Positions 8,621 through 16,574 of a DNA stretch of 64,000 nt are shown here, piece by piece. Position 1 is the first letter of the stretch; each line of letters begins with the position of its first letter. The notes under the pieces are model-generated. The model saw nothing but the letters and a program-made list of their open reading frames with translations. It ran no database searches and had not been told where the DNA came from. Both the position numbers and the translations under genes were made by a program. The stretch comes from Pseudomonas sp. WN033 (lineage in GTDB: Bacteria; Pseudomonadota; Gammaproteobacteria; Pseudomonadales; Pseudomonadaceae), in contig NSKG01000003.1 in NCBI GenBank assembly GCA_002287035.1, positions 372,001-436,000 of the forward strand, written 5' to 3'.

Positions 8621-9910
8621 GTGTCACAGCGGTTTCTCATGAGTCCCAACGCCCTGGCGCTTTCACCTTCCCGGCAGAATCTCTGGCGGTTGATCCTGAT
8701 TCGTCTGCTGGTGTTGTTGGCGCAAAGCCTGTCGGTGGCCGGCGCCTATGTCAGCGGCTGGTTTCCGCTGCCCTGGACGGCGTTGCTGGTAACTCTGGGA
8801 GTGTCCAGTCTGGTCAGCATCCTGACCTTGTTGCGGCTGTCACAGCGCTGGCCCGTGACCGACTTCGAATACAGTCTGCAACTGCTGTTCGACATGATGA
8901 TTCACAGCATTCTGTTGTACTACTCGGGAGGGCCGACCAATCCCTTCGTGTCCTACTATCTGGTGCCGCTGACCATCGCCGCGGCCACCTTGCCCTGGTT
9001 CTATACCGGATTCCTGGCCTGTGTGGCGGTGACCGCCTACAGCGTACTGCTGGTTTGGTACAAGCCACTGGAAGCCTTCGAGTTGCCGGTCATGGCTGGA
9101 GTGGTCAACCTGCATGTGATCGGCATGTGGCTCAACTTCGCCATGAGCGCCGGGCTGATCAGTTTGTTCGTGGTACGCATGGCCGACGCTCTGCGCCAGC
9201 ATGCCGAACGCCTGGCCGAGCGCCGCGAGCAGAGCATGCGCGATGCCCAGCTGCTGGGCATCGCCAGCGTTGCCGCTGGGGCTGCGCATGAGCTGTCGAC
9301 GCCGCTGTCGACCATGAGCGTTCTGCTTAAGGACATGCACAGTGACTGCCGCGATCCGCAGACCCGGGAAGACCTGGCCTTGCTTCAGGAACAGGTGAAA
9401 CTGTGCAAGGACAGCCTGCAACATATGGTCCGCAGTGCTGAAGACAATCGCCGCCAGCCGCAACGTCTGGAGCCGGTCGATCAGTGGTTGCGCAATCTGC
9501 TGACGCGCTGGCAGTTGATGCGCCCGGAAGCCTCTTGGCAATGGCTGCCGGTGCCGACCAGCTCGGCGCCACAGGTGCAGGCCAGCCCGGAGCTGGGCCA
9601 GGCGGTGCTCAACCTGCTCAATAACGCTGCCGATGCCTGCGCAGAAGGGATTGAAATTACCCTGGACTGGGACCCGCAACGGGTTTGTTTGCACATCCGG
9701 GACCACGGCCCGGGAGTACCGCTGGATATTGCCGAACAGTTGGGAACCGCGTTTCTCACTACCAAGGGCAAGAAGGGATTTGGCCTGGGGCTGTTTCTCA
9801 GCCTGGCCGCGGTGGAACGAATTGGTGGCAGCGTGCGGCTGTTCAATCAGGAAGGCGGTGGTACCCTGACCGAAGTGCTGCTGCCGATAGCAACCGAGGT
9901 GAAATCATGA
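8621..9910 (+). CDS. roxS: RoxS, RegB/PrrB-family redox-sensing histidine kinase
   Basis: A 429-residue membrane sensor kinase. Six hydrophobic segments fill about residues 18-200 and contain GGPTNPF (residues 103-109), the GGxxNPF quinone-sensing motif of RegB. The H-box AAGAAHELSTPLSTMS has the phospho-acceptor His223, and Cys262 in KLCKDSL sits where RegB has its redox-active cysteine. HATPase N and G boxes (NLLNNAADAC, DHGPGV, KGFGLGLFLS) follow. The start is GTG at 8621, with GGAG at 8610-8613 seven bases upstream. Its stop overlaps the roxR start (ATGA), so the pair is translationally coupled. By analogy it senses respiratory quinone redox state. Confidence 0.9.
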   Translation: MSQRFLMSPNALALSPSRQNLWRLILIRLLVLLAQSLSVAGAYVSGWFPLPWTALLVTLGVSSLVSILTLLRLSQRWPVTDFEYSLQLLFDMMIHSILLYYSGGPTNPFVSYYLVPLTIAAATLPWFYTGFLACVAVTAYSVLLVWYKPLEAFELPVMAGVVNLHVIGMWLNFAMSAGLISLFVVRMADALRQHAERLAERREQSMRDAQLLGIASVAAGAAHELSTPLSTMSVLLKDMHSDCRDPQTREDLALLQEQVKLCKDSLQHMVRSAEDNRRQPQRLEPVDQWLRNLLTRWQLMRPEASWQWLPVPTSSAPQVQASPELGQAVLNLLNNAADACAEGIEITLDWDPQRVCLHIRDHGPGVPLDIAEQLGTAFLTTKGKKGFGLGLFLSLAAVERIGGSVRLFNQEGGGTLTEVLLPIATEVKS

Positions 9911-10461
9911 GCGAAGCGCTTGAGTTGGACGAACAGCCGTTGCTGTTATTGGTCGATGATGACCCGACCTTTACCCGGGTCATGGCCCGGGCTCTGATCC
10001 GACGCGGGTTGCGGGTCGAGACAGCGGCCAATGCCGAAGAAGCGATGCAACTGGCTCAGGCCAACCGGCCTGACTATGCTGTGCTTGACCTTAAGATGGA
10101 AGGCGATTCAGGGCTGGTGCTGCTGCCACGGCTGCTGGAGCTGTACCCTGATCTGAAAGTAGTGATCCTGACCGGTTATTCCAGCATCGCCACTGCTGTC
10201 GAGGCGATCAAGCGCGGGGCGACCCACTATCTGTGCAAACCGGCCGATGCCGATGACGTGCTGACTGCGCTGTTGTCCGAACAGGCTGACCCGGAAACGC
10301 TGGTGCCGGAGCATCCGATGTCGGTAGACAGGTTGCAATGGGAACACATTCAGCGGGTTCTGGCCGAGCACGAGGGCAATATTTCCGCCACCGCCCGGGC
10401 CTTGGGCATGCACCGGCGGACCTTGCAGCGTAAGTTGCAGAAGCGCCCGGTAAGACGTTAA
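9907..10461 (+). CDS. roxR: RoxR, RegA/PrrA-family response regulator
   Basis: A 184-residue regulator. The receiver domain (LLLVDDDPTFTRVMARAL) has an acidic pocket near residues 17-19 and phospho-acceptor Asp in YAVLDLKMEGDSG. A proline-containing linker leads to a Fis-type helix-turn-helix (NISATARALGMHRRTLQRKL). This short architecture is diagnostic of the RegA/ActR/PrrA group, which responds to redox state and controls terminal oxidases and related genes. The start overlaps the roxS stop by four bases. Confidence 0.92.
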   Translation: MSEALELDEQPLLLLVDDDPTFTRVMARALIRRGLRVETAANAEEAMQLAQANRPDYAVLDLKMEGDSGLVLLPRLLELYPDLKVVILTGYSSIATAVEAIKRGATHYLCKPADADDVLTALLSEQADPETLVPEHPMSVDRLQWEHIQRVLAEHEGNISATARALGMHRRTLQRKLQKRPVRR

Positions 10462-10470
10462 GCGCCTGTC

Positions 10471-10495
10471 GGAGGCTGGACAGACCCCAGCCTCC
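10471..10495. terminator. Hairpin between convergent roxR and Tim44-like gene
   Basis: A nine-base perfect stem GGAGGCTGG (10471-10479) with CCAGCCTCC (10487-10495). There is no U-run on either side, so it may act weakly in both directions or only stabilise 3' ends. Confidence 0.45.
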
Positions 10496-10504
10496 GTCCC
10501 GATA

Positions 10505-11353
10505 TCAGCGGTTCTGACGAATCCCGACAATGATCCATGGCTGGCCGTCGCCGTCGATCCGCTCCAGTCCCCAGCTTTCATCAAACCACTGGCCGCTGTC
10601 TTCCACGCTGTCGCGATCCAGGCCGTTGAAGCTCACGGTCACCAGGGTTCGACCATCCCGTTGTTCAACGCCGTCCAGGCGCACGCTGAGCTGCTCGACG
10701 AAGCCAGTGGCAGTCGGTGGCTGTTCGGCCCGGGCCTGGATCAGCGATTGCAGCAGTTCCGGGCTCATGTACTCGGCCATCCCGGCTACGTCATTGTCGC
10801 GCCAGTGCCGCTGCAGGGTGTAGAAGTGTTCTTCGGCGCCTTGCAAAAAACTCTGGGCATCGAACCAGGCCGGCGCTGCATGCAGTGCGCCATGAGCAAC
10901 GGTATCCGAACCGGTCGCCGGTTCAAAGGCGTTTTCTGGCTGGCGGAACACCGCGCCAGGGCCGGCTCCGGCGGCTTGTGGCTGCAACGCCGGCTGAGCG
11001 CGGCGGCTGAACAGTTTGAACAGCATAAAGGCGATCAGGCCGAGAATCAGAATGTCGAACAGCTGAATGCCGTTGAAGCCGCCACCAAACAGCATGGCGG
11101 CCAGCAAACCACCAGCGGCGATGCCGGCCAGTGGGCCGAGCCAGCGGCTGGCACCGCTGGCGGCGGGTGCGCTGGACTGCTGTCGGGGCGCGGCCTGTTG
11201 CTCGCGCGGCGCCTGCTGGCGCTGGGCTGGCTGGCTTTGATGGGCCGGCGCATTGCCGAAGCTCTTGCCGCCTCCCAGGCGACGGGCTTCGGCATCGGGA
11301 ATGCTGACGCCAACCATCAGCAGTACGGTGAAAAAGGGCAGTAACCAACGCAT
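10505..11353 (-). CDS. Tim44-like domain protein, membrane-associated
   Basis: A 282-residue protein with signal-like N-terminus (MRWLLPFFTVLLMVGVSIPD). A low-complexity Q/A/P/S linker (about residues 25-75) is followed by a Gly-rich hydrophobic pair (LGPLAGIAAGGLLAAMLFGG and an ILGLIAFMLFKLF segment). The C-terminal Tim44/MRPL45-like domain includes FYTLQRHWRDNDVAGMAEYM and ends SWGLERIDGDGQPWIIVGIRQ. Bacterial Tim44-domain proteins are widespread in Pseudomonas and their role is not established. The ATG at 11353 begins the signal segment; the longer frame from 11503 would translate part of the upstream repeat. Confidence 0.85.
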   Translation of the reverse strand: MRWLLPFFTVLLMVGVSIPDAEARRLGGGKSFGNAPAHQSQPAQRQQAPREQQAAPRQQSSAPAASGASRWLGPLAGIAAGGLLAAMLFGGGFNGIQLFDILILGLIAFMLFKLFSRRAQPALQPQAAGAGPGAVFRQPENAFEPATGSDTVAHGALHAAPAWFDAQSFLQGAEEHFYTLQRHWRDNDVAGMAEYMSPELLQSLIQARAEQPPTATGFVEQLSVRLDGVEQRDGRTLVTVSFNGLDRDSVEDSGQWFDESWGLERIDGDGQPWIIVGIRQNR

Positions 11354-11408
11354 GTCATTATTCTCCAGAGTCAGGCGCGGCAAGTTTGCCAAACCGAAGT
11401 GGCAATGA

Positions 11409-11543
11409 CTAGGGCCTGCTGCCGTTTCATCACAACCGCGCCGGAGCCTGTTTTTGCGCGAGGCAAGGCGCGAGATGCGAGGTTTGGTGGGCCAAATAAG
11501 CATCGAGCAACGCGGCTTGCGATGAAACGGCAGCAGACCCTAG
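11409..11543. repeat. 135-bp MITE-like element with 23-bp terminal inverted repeats
   Basis: The ends CTAGGGCCTGCTGCCGTTTC (from 11409) and their inverse ending at 11543 match at 22 of 23 positions. The roughly 90-base centre has no open frame and is itself partly self-complementary. It lies in the divergent gap between the Tim44-like gene and the dehydrogenase, about 50 nt from both starts. No transposase is nearby, so it would be non-autonomous or a folded RNA or DNA repeat. I see only this one copy in the window. Confidence 0.7.
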
Positions 11544-11595
11544 CATTAGTGTGTATGGTTATTTCAGGCACCCCGGAAAAGCAGGAGAGCACCTC

Positions 11596-12615
11596 ATGTT
11601 TGCAGCCATGCGATCGGAACGAATGGAAGCCCTGCACTTCTTCACCGATGCAGTGACTGGCCTGGAGGCCATCATTGCGATTCACAATACCCGCCTGGGA
11701 CCGGCGCTGGGCGGCTGTCGTTACCAGCCCTATGCCAGCCTGGACGAGGCCGTGGCTGACGCCATGCGGCTGGCTCGGGGTATGAGTTACAAGGCCGCAC
11801 TGGCGGGGCTGGAGCAAGGCGGTGGCAAGTCGGTGATCATCCGCCCGCCGCATGTCGAGGATCGCGCCGCACTGTTCGAGGCCTTCGGTCGTTGCATCGA
11901 GTCCTTGCGTGGGGGCTATATCACCGCCGTCGACAGTGGTACCAGTCCGGCCGACATGGATTGCATTGCCCAGCAAACCCAGCATGTCACCAGCACCACC
12001 AAAGCCGGCGATCCTTCGCCGCAGACTGCGCTCGGGGTGTTGGCTGGCATTCGTGCTGCAGCCCGGGCCCGGCTTGGCCAGGATGACCTCAATGGTGTGC
12101 GCATCATGCTTCAGGGGCTGGGTAATGTCGGCCATGCGCTGGCTGAGCTACTGGTCGCCGAAGGGGTGGAGTTGCTGGTCGCCGACCTGGATGCTGGCAA
12201 GGTTCGCCTGGTGGTGGACGAACTGGGTGCCCAGCCAGTGGCGCTGGATGCGGTTTTTGAAGCACCTTGCGATATTTTCACTCCCTGTGGTCTGGGTGGG
12301 GTGCTCAATGCCATGAGTATCGGCCAGTTGCGCTGTGCCGCTGTGGCGGGCGCTGCTAACAATCAGCTCGCAGATGCAGAGGCCGCCGATCTGCTAGACG
12401 CCCGGGGTATCCTGTACACCCCGGATTATGTGATCAACGCCGGTGGACTGCTGTATGTGGCGCTCACCCACAAAGGCATGAGCAAGGGCGAAATCGCGCT
12501 GCGCATTCGCCAGATTGGTGATCGGCTCGACAGTATCTTTGCCCAGAGCCAGGCCGAGGGCCGCTCGCCGGCTGAGATTGCTGACCGGCAGGCGGAGGAA
12601 ATTCTCTACAGTTGA
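11596..12615 (+). CDS. Leucine-type Glu/Leu/Phe/Val dehydrogenase
   Basis: A 339-residue NAD-dependent amino-acid dehydrogenase. The catalytic lysine motif GLEQGGGKSVI and the VDSGTSPADMD segment lie in the N-terminal domain, and the nucleotide-binding fold motif LQGLGNVGHALAELLV in the C-terminal one. Length and motifs fit leucine dehydrogenase rather than the roughly 450-residue glutamate enzymes; the exact substrate is not certain. The ATG at 11596 has AGGAGA eight bases upstream, better than the ATG at 11551 inside the region just after the repeat. A convergent SDR follows after 15 nt. Confidence 0.85.
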   Translation: MFAAMRSERMEALHFFTDAVTGLEAIIAIHNTRLGPALGGCRYQPYASLDEAVADAMRLARGMSYKAALAGLEQGGGKSVIIRPPHVEDRAALFEAFGRCIESLRGGYITAVDSGTSPADMDCIAQQTQHVTSTTKAGDPSPQTALGVLAGIRAAARARLGQDDLNGVRIMLQGLGNVGHALAELLVAEGVELLVADLDAGKVRLVVDELGAQPVALDAVFEAPCDIFTPCGLGGVLNAMSIGQLRCAAVAGAANNQLADAEAADLLDARGILYTPDYVINAGGLLYVALTHKGMSKGEIALRIRQIGDRLDSIFAQSQAEGRSPAEIADRQAEEILYS

Positions 12616-12630
12616 GCGCCTGAACGCGGC

Positions 12631-13461
12631 TCAGCCGGCGCTGTTGTCCAGGCCGAAGCGCTTGCGCAACTGTTTGTCGAGAATCGAGGTGGGCAGCCAG
12701 CGCTTCATCCGGACCATGCTGCGGCTACTGGTGCCGATCAGTGCGACTTCCGGGCGCAGCGGGTTCTTGATATAGCCCATCAGTTCTCGGGAGAAATCCA
12801 GCGCCGAGGTCGATGTCGACTTCTGCGAAGCCTTGGCCCGTGCCTGCACGGCCTTCTCCCAGGGCTTGAACCAGGAGCTTTCGTCCATGGTGATGGCGGC
12901 TGTGGCGTTATTGCCGAAGTCCGAGGCAATTGCCCCCGGCTGCACGGTCAGCACCTTGATACCGAACGGGTGCAGTTCCAGGCGCAGGGCGTCAGACAGC
13001 GCATGCAGCGCGGCCTTGGACGCACAGTAGACCCCGGAAAACGGTGTGGTGGTTACCCCTGAAACGCTGCCGATATTGACGATCAGACCCTTGGCCTCGC
13101 GCAGCAGGTCGGCGCTGGCCCGTACCAGCTGGATCGGGGCGAAGACATTGGTATCGAACTGCTTGAGCAGGGTGTCGCGGTCGGCATCCAGAACCGGACC
13201 CATGGCGCCATAACCGGCATTGTTAATCAGCAGGTCCAGGCGCCCGGCCTGCTGGCGCAGGCGTTCGGCGCAGGCAGTAATCTGGCTGGCGTCGTTAACG
13301 TCAAGCTCGACGGCAATCGCGCCGCGCTCGACTAATGGCGCCAAGGTTTCCGGGCGGCGAGCGGTGGCCCAGACCTGATAGCCTTCATCGAGGCAGACAT
13401 TGGCCAGGGCCTGGCCAATGCCGGTGGAGCAGCCGGTGATCAATGCAACGGGTTGGCTCAT
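12631..13461 (-). CDS. SDR-family oxidoreductase
   Basis: A 276-residue classical short-chain dehydrogenase. The nucleotide motif is TGCSTGIGQAL near residue 10, followed by NNAGYGAMGP, the catalytic Ser in NIGSVSGVTTTPFSG and the YxxxK motif YCASK. The C-terminal extension (about 80 residues, RMKRWLPTSILDKQLRKRFG) suits membrane-associated members acting on lipid-like or steroid-like substrates. The substrate is unknown. The ATG at 13461 is used; the frame to 13584 adds a non-homologous leader overlapping the neighbouring gene's end. Confidence 0.85.
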   Translation of the reverse strand: MSQPVALITGCSTGIGQALANVCLDEGYQVWATARRPETLAPLVERGAIAVELDVNDASQITACAERLRQQAGRLDLLINNAGYGAMGPVLDADRDTLLKQFDTNVFAPIQLVRASADLLREAKGLIVNIGSVSGVTTTPFSGVYCASKAALHALSDALRLELHPFGIKVLTVQPGAIASDFGNNATAAITMDESSWFKPWEKAVQARAKASQKSTSTSALDFSRELMGYIKNPLRPEVALIGTSSRSMVRMKRWLPTSILDKQLRKRFGLDNSAG

Positions 13462-13498
13462 GCGGTTTTTCCTTGTTGTTCTTGGTGTAATGTGCGGT

Positions 13499-13963
13499 TT
13501 AACGTCGGAATTCGGCGCGGACCCGGTCAGCGCGGTACTCCAGATCGGGTGCACGATAGCCGCTGCGCAGCCGCGGGACCGCATAGCAACGCTGCCAGCT
13601 TTCCCCGGCGGCCAGCGGCTGGTCGATCTGGTAACTGGTCGCGGTCACTGCAACATCCAGCAAGTTGCTGCTGTAGCCCGGCTGAGTTGCCAGCAGTTGC
13701 CAGCTGATCCGGCTGGCGGTGCGCTCGCCCCGGTTTTCAATATGCACCTGTAGCGGCCGGCCAAAATCGCAGGCCTCGGGCAGGTACTGAATGCGAATCT
13801 CCAGTTGCGCTGCGCTGCGGCCGTCGAACCATTGCTTGAGCCCGACTCCGGCCGCCAGCAGCAAGGCCAGGGCAACCAGGACGCCGCTGGCCGGGACCAT
13901 GACCCGGGGAAAACGGATCAGCAAAATCAGCCAGATCAGTAACAGGGCAATCCCCAGGATCAT
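13499..13963 (-). CDS. Hypothetical membrane-anchored protein, 154 aa
   Basis: Two closely spaced hydrophobic segments (residues 2-17 and about 24-42) form a membrane hairpin or double anchor. A roughly 110-residue soluble domain follows, rich in beta-type sequence (LEIRIQYLPEACDFGRPLQV ... SWQRCYAVPRL) with two cysteines that could form a disulfide in the periplasm. I do not recognise the family. It lies 37 nt upstream of the SDR gene on the same strand and 49 nt downstream of tatD, so the three may form one unit. Confidence 0.65.
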   Translation of the reverse strand: MILGIALLLIWLILLIRFPRVMVPASGVLVALALLLAAGVGLKQWFDGRSAAQLEIRIQYLPEACDFGRPLQVHIENRGERTASRISWQLLATQPGYSSNLLDVAVTATSYQIDQPLAAGESWQRCYAVPRLRSGYRAPDLEYRADRVRAEFRR

Positions 13964-14012
13964 AGGTGTCCTCCCAACTCAGTTTTCCTCATTTCCAGAC
14001 TCTACCAGAGCT

Positions 14013-14813
14013 TTAGCCCGAGGGCATTGGCGTGGCCGGCCAGCCGAATAATTCACAACTGTTATGCAGGCAGGCGCTGGCGAACTCCTCCAGTGACTCA
14101 CCGCGCAGGTCGGCCAGCTGTTGGGCGATTCTGGGCAGCCACTGCGGACTGTTGCGCTGGTGGGCCTGAAAGCTGGGAGTCATGTCCGGGGCATCTGTCT
14201 CCAGTACCAGCGCCTCGCGCGGTAATTCGGCAACGACCCGGCGCAGCCGCTGGGCCTGGGGCCAGGTAGCAGCGCCGCCCAGGCCGAGCTTGAAGCCAAG
14301 CTTGATATATTCACGCGCTTCCTCGCGGCTGCCAGCAAAGGCGTGGATGATGCCGGCACGCTTGAGTCGCCAGCGCTTGAGGGTGGCGATGGTCGCGGCA
14401 TGGGCCCGGCGCACATGCAGCAGTACCGGTAACTCGAACTCGGCGGCCAGTTGCAGTTGGGCTTCGAACAGCTCTTGCTGGCGCTCGCGGTCCAGCTCGC
14501 TGATGAAATAGTCGAGCCCGATTTCACCCACGGCGCAGCACTTGGGGTGCCCGCTCAGGCGCTCCAGCCAGGTGCGCAGTTCCTCCAGATGTTCGGGACG
14601 GTGCTGCTGCAGATAGATCGGATGCAGGCCAAAGGCGGCATACAGCTGCGGGTGCGCTTGCACCAGCGTCCACAAGCGTTCCCAGTTGTCGCGATAGACC
14701 CCCATCACCAGCAAGCGCTGCACCCCCAGGCGCCGGCTATCGGCCAGCACCTGTTCGCGATCCGGATCGAAGTCGGGGAAGTCCAGATGAGTGTGAGTGT
14801 CGATGTAGTTCAT
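14013..14813 (-). CDS. TatD-family metal-dependent hydrolase (DNase)
   Basis: A 266-residue TIM-barrel hydrolase. Metal ligands are visible as THTHLDF (residues 5-11), EIGLDY in the middle, HVRRAH, HAF and the late ETDAPDM. The family comprises 3'-5' exonucleases and nearby phosphoesterases; the sequence is closest in flavour to YjjV rather than TatD itself. The start at 14813 (MNYIDTHTHLDF) places the first metal-binding histidines in their normal position. An ATG at 14930 would add 39 unrelated residues. Divergent from the porin unit. Confidence 0.88.
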   Translation of the reverse strand: MNYIDTHTHLDFPDFDPDREQVLADSRRLGVQRLLVMGVYRDNWERLWTLVQAHPQLYAAFGLHPIYLQQHRPEHLEELRTWLERLSGHPKCCAVGEIGLDYFISELDRERQQELFEAQLQLAAEFELPVLLHVRRAHAATIATLKRWRLKRAGIIHAFAGSREEAREYIKLGFKLGLGGAATWPQAQRLRRVVAELPREALVLETDAPDMTPSFQAHQRNSPQWLPRIAQQLADLRGESLEEFASACLHNSCELFGWPATPMPSG

Positions 14814-14899
14814 GGGGGTAGCTTCGCGCCTGTGATCATCGACTGCAAGATTTTGATGCCCATCAAGGTGAAGCTCATCAGGCTTGTTGATCATCGCAG

Positions 14900-14917
14900 T
14901 GCACCAGAACGGGTGCC
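14900..14917 (+). promoter_or_regulatory. NtrC-like upstream activator site (porin unit)
   Basis: TGCACC, six bases, then GGTGCC forms an inverted repeat 96 nt upstream of the sigma-54 -24 element. The classical enterobacterial NtrC site is TGCACC-N5-GGTGCA, so this one is one base wider and ends in C. It is tentative, supported mainly by position. Confidence 0.4.
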
Positions 14918-15012
14918 GGACTGCCCGCACTGCGCGCTGGCGGAGCGCTCCGGCCCCTGAGTTCGATTAAGCCAGGAAGACTTCGGCTTGAAAAACATGA
15001 CGTTATTGTTAC

Positions 15013-15028
15013 TGGCACGGGCTTTGCT
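15013..15028 (+). promoter_or_regulatory. Sigma-54 promoter of the porin gene
   Basis: TGGCACG-N4-TTGCT matches the -24/-12 consensus (TGGCACR-N4-TTGCW) at every conserved position. Transcription would begin near 15040, giving a leader of about 130 nt before the porin ATG. Confidence 0.85.
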
Positions 15029-15075
15029 GCGGCAGCAGCGGCCAGCGGCGATGCTTCTGGCCAAACCAATATTTC

Positions 15076-15133
15076 TGGGCAAAGGCGTCCACACAGCTGC
15101 TCCTTCGGGAAGCAACTGGGTGGACGTTTTTTT
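15076..15133 (+). promoter_or_regulatory. ANTAR-type hairpin overlapping a leader terminator (porin)
   Basis: GGGC-AAAGGC-GTCC (15077-15090) forms a short hairpin with a hexaloop having A at position 1 and G at position 4, the signature recognised by ANTAR antiterminators such as NasT/NasR. Its 3' arm is part of the left arm of a terminator, CGTCCAC (15086-15092) pairing with GTGGACG (15120-15126) followed by seven T. The two structures are mutually exclusive. A GGCCAG/CTGGCC hairpin around 15040-15062 may be the first ANTAR hairpin, but its loop is not canonical. Confidence 0.7.
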
Positions 15134-15171
15134 ATGCGCGTTTTTTGCCATCACCTGGGGGAGAAACCACG

Positions 15172-16392
15172 ATGAGCATCCATTTTCAAGCACCACGCAA
15201 AACCCTGTTGAGCCTGGCCGTGCTGTTGGCCGGTGCCAGCTCGGCAGCTCAGGCTGACAGTCCGTCGCTGTGGGAAGCACTGACCGAGGGCAAGGCCGGG
15301 CTGGATCTGCGCTATCGCTATGAGCGGGTCGATCAGGACAATTTTGATCGTAACGCCCATGCCTCGACTTTGCGTACCCGGCTCAACTACGCCACCGGCA
15401 CCTGGCAGGGGCTGGGAGCCTTTGTCGAGTTCGACAATGTCAGCGTGCTGGGTGAGCAGCGCTACAACGATGCGAGTCTGCGTCCGAGCGCCAAGACCCA
15501 GTACCCAGTGGTTGCTGACCCCAAGGGTACTGAGGTCAATCAGGCCTTTCTCAGCTATGCCGGGCTGAGCGATACGCTGTTCAAGTACGGCCGCCAGCGG
15601 ATTATCTATGACAATGCCCGCTTCATCGGCAACGTCGGCTGGCGCCAGAACGAGCAGACCTTCGATGCCTTTACCGTGGTCAACCGTTCGCTGCCCGACA
15701 CCACGTTGTCTTACGCCTATCTCGACAAGGTGCACCGGATCTTCGGCAAGGACTCGCCGCGTGGTGAGATCGACATGAAGTCCCACCTGCTCAATGCTTC
15801 CTACAGCGGGTTCGGACTGGGCACCCTGACCGCCTACGGTTACTTCCTGGAAGATCAGGATACGCCGGCCAGTTCCAGCGCCACCAAGGGCCTGCGTTTC
15901 TCCGGTGGCTACCAGCTCGCCGAGAGCAGCAAACTGCTCTATACCCTGGAGTGGGCGCGTCAGGACGATTATCAGGATAGTCAGGATATCAACGCCCGCT
16001 ACAAGTTTGCCGAGCTGGGGTTGCAGTACGCTGGAGTTACCGGACGGGCCGGTTACGAGGTCCTGGGTGTCAAGGACAGTGCCTTCAGCACCCCGCTGGC
16101 TACCGCCCATGCCTTCAATGGCTGGGCGGACGTGTTCCTGGTTACTCCGGCCAACGGCCTGCGCGACCGCCATGTGAAACTGGCCGGGTCAGTCTACGGT
16201 GTGGGGTTGATGGCCGCCTATCATGACTTCAAGTCCGATCGCGGCAGCATCGACTACGGCAGTGAGGTCAACCTGCAGGCGAGCAAAGCCATCGGCAAGG
16301 TTAATCTGACCGCCAAGTATGCGCGTTATTCGGCGGATGACTTCTTTGTCGATACCGAGAAGTTCTGGTTGATGGGGCAGGTGGCGTTCTAG
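15172..16392 (+). CDS. Outer-membrane beta-barrel porin (alginate-export-like family)
   Basis: A 406-residue outer-membrane protein. The signal peptide covers about residues 1-30 (LLSLAVLLAGASSAAQA), then alternating beta-barrel sequence starts at GLDLRYRYERVDQDNFDR and ends with the terminal phenylalanine typical of porins (WLMGQVAF). The family is related to alginate-export-type channels. The start is the ATG at 15172 with GGGGAG upstream. The sigma-54 promoter and antitermination leader match those of nrtA 4.5 kb away, so I infer a role in passage of nitrate, nitrite or another nitrogen source across the outer membrane; substrate specificity is not shown by the sequence. Confidence 0.82.
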   Translation: MSIHFQAPRKTLLSLAVLLAGASSAAQADSPSLWEALTEGKAGLDLRYRYERVDQDNFDRNAHASTLRTRLNYATGTWQGLGAFVEFDNVSVLGEQRYNDASLRPSAKTQYPVVADPKGTEVNQAFLSYAGLSDTLFKYGRQRIIYDNARFIGNVGWRQNEQTFDAFTVVNRSLPDTTLSYAYLDKVHRIFGKDSPRGEIDMKSHLLNASYSGFGLGTLTAYGYFLEDQDTPASSSATKGLRFSGGYQLAESSKLLYTLEWARQDDYQDSQDINARYKFAELGLQYAGVTGRAGYEVLGVKDSAFSTPLATAHAFNGWADVFLVTPANGLRDRHVKLAGSVYGVGLMAAYHDFKSDRGSIDYGSEVNLQASKAIGKVNLTAKYARYSADDFFVDTEKFWLMGQVAF

Positions 16393-16422
16393 TGTAAACG
16401 CTGATCAAATGGGATCAGCGCA

Positions 16423-16535
16423 GGCTCAGTTGACGCTCCCCCTGTTTTGGACACGCCGTGAACCCGTCCTTGGGGGCTCGTAGATGCCATCCCTGGCATC
16501 TAACGGTCCAAAACAGGGGGGGCGTCAACTGAGCC
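16423..16535. repeat. 113-bp inverted-repeat element between porin and prfC
   Basis: The terminal 30 bases (GGCTCAGTTGACGCTCCCCC at the left, continuing to 16452) match the inverse of 16506-16535 at 29 of 30 positions. The 53-base centre contains a perfect small hairpin, TAGATGCCA/TGGCATCTA (16481-16502). It lies between two convergent genes and has no coding capacity, so it could be a MITE-like insertion that also ends transcription both ways. Confidence 0.7.
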
Positions 16536-16574
16536 ACCAGACTTTGGTGCGGTTGCTCAGCGTTTTCTGATACC

